The notes beneath the pieces are model-generated. The model worked only from the letters and a program-made list of their open reading frames with translations, was not told the DNA's origin and ran no database searches. From contig JAMKCH010078729.1 of assembly GCA_023653785.1 (NCBI GenBank), positions 1 through 64,000 of the forward strand: a stretch of 64,000 bases of DNA, read 5' to 3'. The position numbers were made by a program, and so were the translations under genes. Origin of the DNA: Ophioderma brevispina. Its lineage: Eukaryota > Echinodermata > Ophiuroidea > Amphilepidida > Ophiodermatidae. Positions 1 to 10,689 of the stretch are shown here, piece by piece. How positions within the stretch are numbered: the first letter of the stretch is position 1; the number at the start of each line of letters is the position of its first letter.

Positions 1-545
1 GTCCCGTACTGTCGCATCCTATGAGGCTGCTTCAATGCACCTCGGGCGACATTACAGGCGATCAAGCACCCATATTCCCGTCTGATCCCCGTCACCACCC
101 CCCTCGGGATCCGGGAGCACCTGGCTGGTGGGTCTCACCGCCCCACTCTGACTCGTGAAACTCTTTCCCCGGCGCCCCTGTCATTGTGTGTCATCACGAC
201 CGTGACCGTCGAAGTCCTGGTTGGGGGTTTTACCCTAGATCTGAGTGTCGCGGGGACGTGGTCCCAGACAGCCCAGGCCCATGTCAATCCCCTCTCAATT
301 GTTGGCAGTAGAACAACTCTTGCTCACTTTCGAGGCGATTGTGACCAACTCCAGTGTCCTAGTACGAACGGACAACTCCACCGTGGTGGCCTCCATCAAC
401 AAGCAGGGCGGGAAACTCGTCCCGGCCCCTGTGTCTCGACGCCAAGGTTATCATAGCGTGGTTTCCAGGATCGGGCATCACGATTCCGCAGTACACATTC
501 CAGGGGCTGTCAACTTCCTTGCCGACGATCTGTCCCTCCGGCAGG
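1..545 (+). pseudogene. RT C-terminal end and RNase H of the DIRS-like element (broken)
   Basis: The RNase H active-site region is plain at 356-412, reading VLVRTDNSTVVASINKQGG; the Asp of RTDN is a catalytic-type acidic residue. It is followed at 494-541 by HIPGAVNFLADDLSLR, the second RNase H signature of this group (HIPG..N..AD.LSR). Upstream, GTWSQ and AQAHVNPLS are read in a different frame from the QLLAVEQLLLTF that follows, so a frameshift lies near 298-305. Before that, 1-180 resembles the RT thumb and connection region (an LGI-REHL-like stretch and a VSPPH stretch), with stops in every frame. In life this would be the polymerase and RNase H that copy the element's RNA into DNA. Confidence 0.8.
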
Positions 546-559
546 ACGACGGCCTCGGA

Positions 560-1075
560 ATTGGATACTTAACCGATATGTCGTGCCGGAGATCTTCGAG
601 AGATTATATGTTCCTCAGATCGACCTTTTCGCCTCGAAACTGGTCACCAGCTCCCTCGTAAATGCAACCCAGACGCACGACCCAGGTCTTACGCAGTCAA
701 CGCTCCCTGGCGATGGGACTGGCGGATCACGGCCTATGCCTTCCCACCAATTCTGATTCTACATCGTGTAGTTCCGAAAATTGGGCGGGAGGCGTCCGTG
801 TCATCCTCATCGCCCCCTTTTTGGCCGAAAACACTTTGGTTCGCCCAAGGTGGACGCTTGGCGGCTCCGCCGCTGCGTCTCCCGATCCGTCCGGACCTAG
901 TATCCCTTCCGGACGGAGGGAGCGCCAGTCCTTTCGCAGGGTGGGGGTGGAGTCACTAGCGTTGACTGTGTGGCCATTATCCGGCAGCGAGATTCTGGCT
1001 TTTCGCAGAGGGCGGCCTCGCTCATATCAGCGGAAGAAGGAAGTCCACCATGGACGCTTCCTCTAAGCTGCTTTT
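560..1075 (+). pseudogene. Inter-domain linker between RNase H and YR of the DIRS-like element
   Basis: The stretch reads IDLFASKL at about 610-640, then a region ending in VRVILIAPF at about 800-830, and LTVWPLSGS at about 962-990. These are the words that normally follow RNase H in DIRS-type polyproteins (a DLFAS block, then a V.LIAP.W block, then L..W.LSG). One open stretch covers 662-1066, but the parts before and after it need other frames. No known enzymatic activity is assigned to this segment. Identification rests on remembered family words, not on an alignment. Confidence 0.6.
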
Positions 1076-1239
1076 ACCCTACTTCCTCTGGTGTGAGCGA
1101 CGCGAGGTGTCTCCGACTCGGGCCATCTGTAGCCGAGATCGCTGACTTTTCTCACTGCTCGCTTTGATAGCGGCCTTGAACTCGACTGATCAGAAACTCA
1201 TTCCGCTATCCTAGCATCCAGAGTTTTTCGACGACGGAT

Positions 1240-1945
1240 CCACCATTAATGACGATGGCTCGATCCGTCTCCTTCTAGAGGTATGTTTTAATACACGACC
1301 TCCGGCCAGGAAGATGGTCCCACCATGGGACCTTAATACTGTCTAGACTACTTATTGAAGCCCCCATTCGAACCAATGGCTGTGGCGTCACTAAAACATG
1401 TCACCATTAAGAGGTCTTCCTGGTCGCTCTCTCCCGTGGGAAACGATGCTCGGAGATTAAGTATATCTCGATGTCAGCGTCAGATTCTCTCGGACGGGGT
1501 CAAGACTTTTTTGTTTTGTTCTTAAGGCCGATTTCCTGGCAAAGAACGATCAATCCGTCATTCCGCACCAACAATTTCTTACCCCGAATTGCATGTCACT
1601 CTCGGTGCGGGAAGATCGCCTGTGGTGTCCTGTTCGGGCCCTTGATTACTATAAACGTAAACTAGTCCGCCCAGGGGCTCGAACACTCGTTGTTTCTTAC
1701 AACACTCTTCCCCCCCTGGTCGCATCGAAAGCGACAATTGCTAGATGGAGTAGCGCATTGTACTTAATGATTCCACCGCGGTGATAGGAGCTTCCCAGCT
1801 CGAGCCCATTCTGTTCTAACATCACGTCCTCCTGGGCCTATCACCGCGGAATCAGCACTGCCGAAATCTGCGTAGCTATGTCATGGAGGCTCCCACAACG
1901 TTCGCGTCGGTGTACTACAGAAACGTACAAACCCCCAGAGAACGT
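1240..1945 (+). pseudogene. Tyrosine recombinase of the DIRS-like element (broken)
   Basis: Three islands mark a DIRS-type tyrosine recombinase, the enzyme that integrates the circular DNA copy. At 1414-1473 VFLVALSRGKRCSEIKYISM carries the first catalytic Arg region. At 1614-1664 DRLWCPVRALDYYKRKL matches the conserved D.L.CPVRAL.YY block. At 1889-1924 APTTFASVYYRN is the C-terminal segment carrying the nucleophilic Tyr. The islands lie in different frames and stops interrupt the domain near 1780. In the gap between islands 2 and 3, a short inverted repeat (CCGCGGTGATAGG near 1776, its complement near 1840) is embedded in the former coding sequence. Confidence 0.8.
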
Positions 1946-2129
1946 TTGCGAGGGCAACCCTGCCGAAAAACACTAATTTCAAACTACACTATTCATAAAG
2001 TCTCCCATCCGGTTGCCGACTATGACGCGCGCCCCGGAGTATTCCGTATGTCAGGTGAGCATCTATGTCCCCGATCTTATGTTTATGCCTTTAGGCCCTT
2101 AACGTAGGTGGTGCACAATAATCTACCTA

Positions 2130-2790
2130 ACACTCACTTGAGAATGCGCAGACAAGTCAGGCTACATCTAAATGCCAAGCGACTGAATATATGACTGTCA
2201 AATGAGGAAGACATCATCAACCTATCTGCACAGCAGATGGTAGCCACCTCAAAGAGGTCAAGGACTTAAGTATCTAGGGTCTATGTTGCCCGACAGCAAG
2301 AAAGACTTCCTGTCACGCAAAGGACCAGCTTGGAATGCCTTCAATAAACTACACCACTTATGGCAATCTGGTATCTCCAATTCAACCAAGCTGAAATTCT
2401 TTAGAGTCCTGTGTAGAGAGTATCTTTATATGGATCTGACCTGGACTGAAGAAAGAGCTACAGGATAGACGGTATTTGCACCTACACCAAGCTTCTTAGC
2501 GAGTACAAAACATATCCCTGTCGCGAGCACAGACCAAAGCCACAGATATATGGAATACCCTCCCATTTCCATCTTCTGTTGCGCCAACGCCGTGCACGAG
2601 TTGCCGGTCACTGTTATCTTGCGATTGACCAAGTAGTCGCAGACGTACATGTTGGAGTTTACCATGCCAAAACAGGGGTCGTCGCCCCTTTAACTACATT
2701 GATGTGATTGCTCGAGACATCCAACATAATCCATCCATTGACATCCCCAACCTAATGACAAACCGGACATTTGTCGCTACGTGGTGAACA
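2130..2790 (+). pseudogene. Non-LTR (LINE) reverse transcriptase C-terminal relic
   Basis: Plus-strand frames give LHLNAK (near 2163), then MLPDSKKDFLSRKGPAWNAF from 2283, NKLHHLWQSGIS and TKLKFF, followed after frameshifts by an ISL/AQTKA stretch, GHCY (about 2600), CQNRGRRP and IDVIARDIQHNPSIDIPNL (about 2695-2755). This is the usual order at the C-terminal end of LINE reverse transcriptases found many times in invertebrate genomes (thumb, then a W.L basic block, then the GRR/RP block). The catalytic FADD region lies upstream and is missing; the element is 5'-truncated, with the DIRS relic ending about 180 bp earlier. The clade is not assigned. At least three frame changes make it non-functional. 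Confidence 0.75.
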
Positions 2791-3010
2791 GCGTCTCGGC
2801 TGCGGCCTTCTAGATAGATAATATAGGTTGCTTTATGTTAGGCAGGTGCTCGCCTTTGGCTGCATTCTGTTGGCTGCTCTGATATATCATGCTCCACCTC
2901 CGACTATTGTGCTAGTCATGGTGTGTGATTGAAAATATTCATTCAACGGAGGTTAATGCATATCTTTCAGTCAACATTGGTGTAAAGAAATCCGTTCTTG
3001 TAATTATTTA

Positions 3011-3337
3011 TATGCAAAAACACATTATTTTTCTAATCATCTAACTGAAGCCTGATTTTCCTTTCCCAATGTTGACTCCCGCTTCCAGGCCGCGCCCCAC
3101 AGCATGATATATACCCGCGTCCGTGTGGGTTTGAGCCAGAACGGAATTGAGGAAGAGCTATGTCGACAGGGTGTGACCTGGGGTCCCTGGTCGAGGCCAT
3201 TTCTCTTTTAGGGGTGGTATTATGGTAATTTGGGGATTCCACTTTCTCAGAAGGGACATGGATATATTTCATAAAACATGGAAGTGAAATCAGGCTTCAA
3301 GTTTAGATGATTTAAAAACATAATGTGTTTTTGAATA
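3011..3337. mobile_element. MITE with ~45-bp terminal inverted repeats
   Basis: The left arm at 3016-3060 (from AAAAACACATTAT through CTAACTGAAGCCTGAT) is the imperfect inverted complement of the right arm at 3288-3333 (ATCAGGCTTCAAGTTTAGAT through ATAATGTGTTTTT). The 230-bp interior is GC-richer and has no coding sequence. It is a non-autonomous inverted-repeat element; the superfamily is unknown because a clean target duplication is not visible. Confidence 0.65.
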
Positions 3338-5155
3338 TATTCACTTTACGTGTTAGGTTCCATTAGCCTCTTGGGGAAAGATTCAAATTCATCCATCTTA
3401 AAAGGGTGCATTTCTCGACCTAGAACCTCATTTTGCTTTATGGTTATCGCTCGATATCTCAAGAAAAGGTTATCCAAATTTCAGTTGATAGTTGATTCTG
3501 ATGAAGCTTTTTATGTTATGAGCCAAATGTCTGATGTAATTTCTGTCCATTTACAGAAAGAAAATACAAATTACAAAATTTACTTCCACGTAGGTCAAAT
3601 TTGCACAAAGATTAGGCACACTTACTAGACTTAGGCCAATGGGGATATGATATAAAAATCTCAAATTGTTTGAGGTAAGTCGGGGGGGGATGGGCTGTGG
3701 ATCATGAAATGCCCATTCACCCAGAGACTATGTAGGTTCTAAATTCATGTCAGGGATTGTGTCTGGAGCTAACCCTCCTGAACCCCTTACCAATCTATCC
3801 ATCACATGTTGTCAATTATTAAGCAAAATAGGGTCTAATTTAGGATGTGTCTACAGTTTTGCTTTTGGTGTGAAAACATTGATTTAAGTCGGATAGATAG
3901 GATAGACTTATGAACTTTAAGCCATTCCCCATCAGAACACATTTCTGAGAAGTGTAGTTAGAGCCCATGTAAATTGGACTTATTTCTTCAAAACAGAAAT
4001 AGCATACACAAAGAAGTTGTACCTAAGAAGAGAAGATGAGGTGAAAGGAGGAGGGCAGTGGACCAGAATCGGAAGATCAGCTCAAGGCACTAAAGTCGGA
4101 CTCGGAGATTTTCTGAGGAGGCACCCTCAATTCCAAAAAAAATCATTTTTTTTGCTATACATCAATGTACTTGTCTGTCTACCTAACTCACTGGTGAAAT
4201 AGCTAAGCTCAAACGAAGTCCTTCATATAGAAAATTAAACTTTTGTTATAAAATTCGGATCCGGGATTTGTGTCACACAGTTTTCCTATTATGGCATGTT
4301 ATCCGTACTAAAGGACGTTTACGGCATGAAAACAAAAAAATCTAATTCTTTCAAACTTGGAAATTGAGGCATTTTCGGTGACTATTTATCTTTAGTGCCA
4401 GGTGACTTTTTCAATATTACTAAAAATTTATCTCTGAAAAAAATCTCAATTTCAAAATCTATGAGGTCAGCCTTTAAAATCTAATATTAACTCTTAGGAG
4501 ATGCCACATCGGGGCCGATTAAGTTTTGAGGTAACCACATCAACTAACCCCTACAATTCATATATACTCCATAAGCCTTTAAGTACAAAGTATCAATAAA
4601 CTCCCACACAAGTCTTACAGAGAATCCTGGTATGTCGACTATACGACCAGTATTTTGTGGACAGTTTAAGGAGATTGGTTTTGTTGTACATCCTGGATCG
4701 GTGTCTAACACGCGCGCGATTTCATGGATTTGAATGCGCCTAAGGGCGTTTGGTAGTAAGGCGCCATGATGCGCAGCGAATCGATTAATTTACTATTGCA
4801 TTCTAGGTTTACAGCGTATAGGTAGCAATTTATAGCATGGTAATGGCTGCCTTAAAATATTTTGCTTGTGGAAAGTTGAAGTCTTGGTCTCTTGTTAGTA
4901 TCGCGAGTCCCAACCCAGCTGCTGGTAATCCCACAAATGACAATACCAGTGAGGTGCTACAATTTCATTGTCATTTGGAAATGCAGAAACAAACAAAAAA
5001 ACTTGGAAAGATGAATTAGAGCTGTATTAAACAAATTTCTCGAAAGCAGCGAGTAAACCTGTTATGTAAAAAAAAAGGAAGGTCCTTGCGACAACGAATG
5101 GTGATCAGGTGGCGCCTATCTCCAGTTGTCATAACCATGGCCACACATCGCCAAA
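3338..5155. other. AT-rich non-coding stretch
   Basis: No gene, RNA or coding relic is recognised here. Small open frames at 3350-3628, 4017-4202 and 4837-5019 have low-complexity composition and no recognisable motif. A short CpG-richer patch lies at 4705-4775. One dispersed repeat copy at 3648-3718 is listed separately. Confidence 0.6.
3648..3718 (+). repeat. Dispersed repeat, copy 1 (partner at 21889-21958)
   Basis: The words TATAAAAATCTCAA, TTTGAGGTAAGTCGG and TGTGGATCATGAAA occur in the same order and spacing at 21889-21958. Only this core is shared. The repeat type is unknown. Confidence 0.6.
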
Positions 5156-5859
5156 TTGCAGTGAGTTACAGTAGGGGGTTAGTTTCTGGTAGCGCCGTGT
5201 GTTCAAGTCCCCACTCCATTCTTTAAATGCCTGCGCCTACAAGAAGGCAGTAGGTACCATTGTTAAAGTCTTTGGTATGATCTGGCCGGGGTTCGAACAC
5301 ACAGCCTGTCCTGGCCACATAGTTTCACGGTGCTACTTTGATAAATGTGTCCATATGCAGGATGTATGCATGATTGGTATACACCTGATAGCCTATAGAC
5401 GAGTGCCAAAGTTAAAAAGTGTAAACTTGTTACCTAATATTTTTGGTTTACTTATTGTTCTTATTTTATTTGTTTTGTATTCCAATGGTGCCCAGGTGGC
5501 CAAAACCAAACATTAATACCACACAAATTAAAAAATTATTAAGTTTTTTGAAAAACAAACAAAAAAACAATTAATATAAAACATTTCAGAGGGATAACTA
5601 AATATTAAGAAATAATGAATCATAACATACAATAGCATTAAGGTAGACAAAAATGGAATATCAAGGTAATAAAACTAATACACAAAACTGATAAGGGCAT
5701 TTCTTTGGGATGTCACACACATGACCGAATTTATTTTCCCGCCCATGACAAAACATAATAATGTAGCGAAATTGAAAACATGTTTATCAGATTTTGTCCA
5801 AATCCAATCAAAGTAATAATGTTATTTCCACTTACTTAGATTGTGTTCTGTCATGGGAG

Positions 5860-6185
5860 GCAAACAGAGAATTCGGTCTGTGTGTGACTTCCGAGAATGC
5901 CCCATAAAAGAATTCCATTGGCTACCAATTAGCAAGAGGCATGTTGTCTTTAAGTTTATGCTTCTTAACCTAAAAGGGTTATTTCTGGACAATTGCCTAT
6001 CTTATTTGTTTGTGAATACATTGCTCTGTATGTTCCTGGCAGGGCCAGACTTGCTCTTCACTGTTCACATACAAAATGGTCAGTGGGTGACAGGGCTTTT
6101 CGCAATGCGACCCCTAGCCTGAAAACTCTTTGTTATCTCTGTTGTCACTCCAGTTCCATCTTCACTGAGAGAAAGCACTAAAATT
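5860..6185 (+). pseudogene. Non-LTR (LINE) 3' relic, CR1/L2-like C-terminus
   Basis: From 5916 one frame reads HWLPISKRHVVFKFMLLNLK, and a second frame reads VGDRAFRNATPSLKTL at 6083-6130. HWLP...R..FK......K followed about 50 residues later by GDRAF.NA.P..WN.LP is the standard C-terminal end of jockey, CR1 and L2-type LINE reverse transcriptases. A frameshift lies between the blocks (about 6030-6060) and the W of the W-N-LP block is lost. The relic is 5'-truncated, as is usual for LINEs. No A-tail or microsatellite tail is obvious after 6185. Confidence 0.75.
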
Positions 6186-6189
6186 TTGT

Positions 6190-6715
6190 CATTTCCAAAA
6201 AGTTGAGCTGTCCACAATTAATTTGATTGGTACTGTTTTTATATATGAGATGTTAAGTGTTTATCTCAAAGTTCATCAGTCTCAAACGTTGTATTATTAT
6301 ACATTAGGGCCTAATTGTACTAATAGTTGCTAATTGATAAGATGGCGTATATCAAATCTGCTTATATTGATTGTACTGTGATCAAACACATCATGCTGTT
6401 TGCAGAGTGATGTGATCAAGCAAAAATGCGTTAATGCGCAAATATTGATTCTGAGATATAGCCAAAACAAAAGACCAAACTGATTATGTCTTTGAAAATA
6501 AGTGGTTCATTTCAATGGGGTTTCGGCAAAAGTAGCTTTTTAAAGTGCGTGTTCCGATCGTCTTTGGGAGCGCCCTGAATTACCAAAGTATAGATTTTGA
6601 TTTATAAGATGGAATAAGGCCGTATGTTTTAATGTTGTCGTCCTGAATGAAATTTTAAGCCTCCAAATCCATTCATTCGCCAGATATAAACAAAAACTGC
6701 CGAACTTATGGTTAA
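6190..6715. other. Non-coding stretch without recognised features
   Basis: AT-rich DNA with no motif-bearing reading frame. The minus-strand open frame at 6540-6896 overlaps a dispersed repeat and shows no domain. Confidence 0.5.
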
Positions 6716-6719
6716 CCAT

Positions 6720-6895
6720 CAATTTAGCCCACAGTATTGAATAGGCTTTGGCAATGCGCATTATTGCTTCTACCATCAAAACCGCAAATGGGTTTCCCAC
6801 AGCATTGATGGGCTGTTGTGTAAATGCCAGGCTCTTATAACAGTAGAGAACATAAATTAGACATAAATCAGAACAAGCACCTGTAAATAGGTGCA
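6720..6895 (+). repeat. Dispersed repeat family D, copy 1
   Basis: This copy has GGCAATGCGCATTATTGC, GGTTTCCCACAG, TGCCAGGCTCTTATAACAG and AGAACAAGCACCTGTAAA in order. The same series occurs at 35335-35505 (plus), 36440-36640 (minus) and 54580-54717 (plus). The best consensus ends in A.CACCTTTAA. The family has no coding capacity and its class is unknown. Confidence 0.7.
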
Positions 6896-7147
6896 TACAT
6901 TACATGGAAAAGGTTAAAAATAGAATCACGGACTTCAGAATATTGCTGAATCACATCAAATTGAAATTGCATTAGTATACCTAAAAAATGCAGTTTTTAA
7001 GCCAATAAAGTTAAAAGATTACTTGTGATCTTCAAACCCCACCACCACCACTTGCCGCTTCATCCTGTAGCGGTTATTTTAACACAACATTGTTACTACT
7101 CATGGCTCACATGCACTAAGGTGCAGAGTGCCCACTTAGGTTTTAAT

Positions 7148-7218
7148 TGGAAAATTCCACTGGACCCCAAAAATTTGAAAGTCAGAATTTGAACCTGGTC
7201 CAGTGGGAATATTTTGTG
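7148..7218. repeat. Small hairpin
   Basis: AATTCCACTGGACC at 7153-7166 and GGTCCAGTGGGAATATTTT at 7197-7215 are inverted complements (one extra base), separated by about 30 bp. It is probably the core of a decayed fold-back element. Confidence 0.6.
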
Positions 7219-7219
7219 G

Positions 7220-9260
7220 TCCAAGATTATCCGAAAAAATATTTGTACTAATCAGTGATTACAGTTTCGATTTGTACTCCATGAATTTACCGAAACATGT
7301 AATTGCCATCACATTTTTGTTATGTATTTGGCCATCTTCTGCTAAGAGTGCCATATAATGCAATGTACAATAACATTTTTTATCATTTAGTAGACAAATT
7401 TGAAATGCTGGATTGGTTAATTGTACCAATTAATCTGTTCACGTATTACCAGAGTAATTTTCATTACTCACGGGATATGAGCCCGTATTACGTACTGCTT
7501 ACACCAAGTATCAAGCCCCTTATTTTACATGCATTCAATATGGTAGAGGTAAGATCTTGGTATATGTGGAAGAGGATTGTGTGGTCAGGCTCCCTTGAAG
7601 AGCACAATCCAAAATGGTCTTTTTGGTTCAACACATTGGGGTGATGTGGACTGTGCTGGCAATCCCAAACAAAATATGTCTATTGATACATTTTCCCTAC
7701 ATGTCTTTATGTACAAAAACATATTAAAGTTCCCCTGTGTGTTTTTGGAGGCCTTAGTGACCTATGTGAGTCTTTCAAAGAAGGTAAGTTGGGTGTTTTC
7801 CCGGGGTTTTTGACAACAGTGCCATGCTACCCTGCTGAATTCAACTCTCAGTTACTGTGCCAATACATGGCAAAAGAACTTCTGAACACTCTGGCCATGA
7901 ATTTTGGTCTAGGATTGCCTTGTTGGGAATTGGGGGAAAAATTGTGGTGTGGTACGGTATCAGGCACATGAGACCGAGAGGTGGTGTTAATGTGCAGTTA
8001 GTCCAACTGTTGATTTGTATGTTGTAGGCCTCCGTAGAATCAGGGTTAGACTAGGGTGGCCTATCACAGTGCTGAGCTTTCTGAATCTGTACTTGACTGT
8101 AGTGTAGCGGCTAATCCAGATTTAAATAAAAATTTAATCGACTTTAGGCTTACCACTTCATATGTCTACTAAATGAAACTAAAGGACATCGACGCGATAA
8201 GGAATGAATGCCCTCTCCTCTATAGTTTTCATGAGCACGGATGAACTTGAAAGTTTTGCATAATAAAGCGGACATGCGCAAAAGTTTCCCTTTTGGGCGG
8301 GTTTTTTTTTGGTTTTCAAAAATCAACACTTTACATAAATTCCCCAAAAGTCGGTTTTTGTAAATTTACATACAGGCTTCAATGGACAATTTAAAATTTC
8401 CATATTGACGCATTTCCACCCCAAGAACCACAATGACGCGTGCAAGGTGTGGGCTTATATATTTAGCAAAATATGTGAGTGGGCGTTCTTGGTTCTTGGG
8501 GTGGAAACAAAAGACCTATTTTTGCAATTTTTTTTCTGGGGGCCGGAACACTAAATGGAATGCCAAAACACAACAAACTTTTACATACAAACCAACCATA
8601 TCGTATATGGTAAGGATTGATAATCTACCAAGGGCTCGGTTCATTAGCCTTTGATGAGCACATGTTAAGAACAGCCCACCATGCACGCCACTGGGTATCA
8701 TAAATCATACTAAAAGACAGGGATTGGATTTGCTCGATACAATGGGGAATGAAAGCTTTGAACTGCGCCATGGGGGATTGTAATTTTATTAGCTCATAGT
8801 GTAGTTAACTTGCTAATGATATAATAGCGCGGTCATGGGCCATTGTGTTGTATTCCAAAGTCCGCTTAGTGTGAGGACGGTGAATAATCCAAATCTTAGC
8901 AAGCATAAGCTATATAGGTATTTGGGGATGGTATTAAAGGGCTGCCTCATTGTAGCCTCTTTGTAGGATATGAAGGACAAAAGGTCTATCAAGAGGGTCA
9001 CTTACAAGCTCCAGGACAAAGGGCAGCTATGAAAACAATCTTCCCCTGTTTCTTATATAAGTAATCAGATGGTCATTGAAATGGAGGAATGCTCTAAGCT
9101 TTGCTTTTCCAGAGAGATGCCCTGAAGTTTCTCAGACGTTTCTCATTTTTCTTGATACAGTGTATTTTGGGATAAAAACACCTTGAGTACATGATAAAGT
9201 GGTGTCAACACAACTCAAAAGTGAGGGTGTGATTAACTATTATGATTATAAGCCTCACTT
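7220..9260. other. Non-coding stretch with a short inverted repeat
   Basis: No coding relic is recognised. Open frames at 7303-7644 and 7577-7813 are ordinary AT-rich frames without domain signatures. The hairpin at 8413-8507 is listed separately. Confidence 0.5.
8413..8507. repeat. Perfect 18-bp inverted repeat
   Basis: TTTCCACCCCAAGAACCA at 8413-8430 and TGGTTCTTGGGGTGGAAA at 8490-8507 are exact complements with a 59-bp spacer. The spacer contains a TATATATTTA stretch. It could be a tiny MITE or an RNA hairpin; no gene context distinguishes these. Confidence 0.8.
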
Positions 9261-9263
9261 CTC

Positions 9264-9418
9264 TCTTATCCGGCGATGCTTTGTTACCATGTTTGTTCTT
9301 CACGCAATTCGGAAAAATATCTGGTTTGTTTCCATATCACATTCGGGCTATCGCCTCATTTGATTGGAAACAAAACCATAGATATTTTTCCGTATGCCGT
9401 GAACAAACAGGGGATAAC
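9264..9418. mobile_element. Fold-back (hairpin) element, ~155 bp
   Basis: The left arm 9266-9340 and right arm 9345-9418 are inverted complements through most of their length. Clear matching blocks are GTTTGTTCTTCACGC with GCCGTGAACAAAC, and GGAAAAATATCTGG with CATAGATATTTTTCC. There is almost no loop. The open frame that spans it is an accident of the palindrome. Confidence 0.7.
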
Positions 9419-9419
9419 T

Positions 9420-9985
9420 AATAGTATTTCTCATGCAGTAGAAGCTATTTTCCATATTGTTTGATATTACTGTACTGAAAAACATAATTCGTGCATTTTT
9501 GAAGCTAAATGTCTTGGGACAAAATGTGCCATGAATCTTGTCTTGAACTCAAATTTCAACTTTAACGATTACAAAAACACATACCGTCATCTCCCCCCCT
9601 TTGATTTTGACCCATTGTTGAATTCCTTTCATGATTGTTGTATTTCTTCACAAGAGGACTGTGATCTGTAAACAACTTAAAAGGGGAGAATAAGAGGTAG
9701 GGTTGGTGCATGCCAGTGTGCGTGTTGTGCGTGATGTGTACATGCGTATCTTTGCATTTGTGTCAGTGATATTAATCGTGGAGAATAGTCACACGAATTG
9801 AACCAAACTTTGCCAACAGTTGGTAACAAGGGAACTGCAACCACATTGAAATGTTCTTTCACCTGCCGTTTATACCGATGTATTTGTTGCAAATGTTTTA
9901 GGTCAGCTCTGCTCAGGGGTGTGATTCTTCAGGATTCCTGATTTATGATGTTGTGTCACTCTGCACAAATGGCAGGAAGGCTGCA
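9420..9985. other. Non-coding stretch
   Basis: A short TG-rich patch lies around 9705-9765; nothing else is recognised. Confidence 0.5.
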
Positions 9986-9989
9986 GGGA

Positions 9990-10245
9990 TTACCTCTGGT
10001 TATTATGTCTGTGTATCTGTGTGTGGGGTTGTGGTCATTTGGTTAAAGGTAACCTTAAAGAAACGTGCATTGCATGCGTTATGAGTTCCGTAAGGCTATG
10101 ATGATTGTAATTGGTGGAAAGGAGGGGCAGGTTGGTGTGACATGTTGGTGAACTCAGGTGGACCTTAGTGGAAATTATGTGACCTTTGGCCCAATTACAA
10201 ACCGCGACAGAGACGTACTCTGTTGGTCGGAGACCGCAAGTTGTT
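9990..10245 (+). repeat. GTGACCT-type minisatellite element, single unit
   Basis: CTGTGTGTGGGGTTGTGGTC, GCATGCGTTATGAG, TGGTGGAAAGGAGGGG, GACATGTTGGTGAACTCA and GTGACCTTTGGCCCAATTAC run in order. The same series occurs, as two tandem units, at 21390-21735. It is a dispersed element with an internal repeat unit of about 160-170 bp, present here once. It is non-coding. Confidence 0.65.
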
Positions 10246-10454
10246 TTTTTATTTTCAAATTTTCGAAAACTGTAGTAATTTCAGCAGATTTAAGCATTTT
10301 TAGGTTGATTTCACGTGTTTTCCAGATGTTTTACTAAATCAGGAATGTTTCCAAAAAACTAAATCACACCCTGCTGATGATTGTATTAAAAAAGTATATA
10401 ATGGTATCAAAATAATAAAAGTTTCAGCCATAAATACTTGTCTTTGCAGAAGAT

Positions 10455-10545
10455 ATTAGGGGAAAGGGTTCGCTCAGCGTATCTTCCCTCGCTGGTTCAC
10501 CAATGATTGGTCTTGGGTTTGATCCCGGTAGGGTAAAGAAGATTG
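10455..10545 (+). repeat. Possible tRNA-like SINE head
   Basis: GGTTCGCTCAGCG at about 10467 and GGGTTTGATCCCGGT at about 10516 are placed like the Pol III A and B boxes of a tRNA-derived SINE. The intervening length is near tRNA size. No second copy was found in the window, so the call is tentative. Confidence 0.35.
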
Positions 10546-10689
10546 CCAATCTTCCGATTTTAACGGAAATCGGATTTTTTACATTTTGGGATATTAAAAT
10601 CTGATTTTTCTAGATTTTTCAGATTTTCTGATTTTTTAGTGTTTGGATTGATAGATTGAGAGATTTTAAAGCGGAGTTCTTGGTTTATA

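Larger units (their letters stand above)
1..1945 (+). mobile_element. DIRS-like tyrosine-recombinase retrotransposon relic
   Basis: Pieces of one retrotransposon polyprotein lie in order on the plus strand but in different frames: the end of the reverse transcriptase (about 1-180), RNase H (about 220-545), a linker (560-1075) and a tyrosine recombinase (about 1240-1940). RT, RNase H and YR in one strand without an integrase is the DIRS-type layout. Frameshifts and stops break every domain, so it cannot be active. The left end is cut by the window edge, so the gag region and 5' terminal repeat are not visible. GC content is clearly higher than the AT-rich DNA to its right, as expected for former coding DNA. 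Ngaro or PAT membership within the YR retroelements cannot be decided without the termini. Confidence 0.85.

Noticed and set aside
6540..6896. 118-residue minus-strand frame as a gene
   Set aside because: No domain or signal, and it overlaps dispersed repeat family D.
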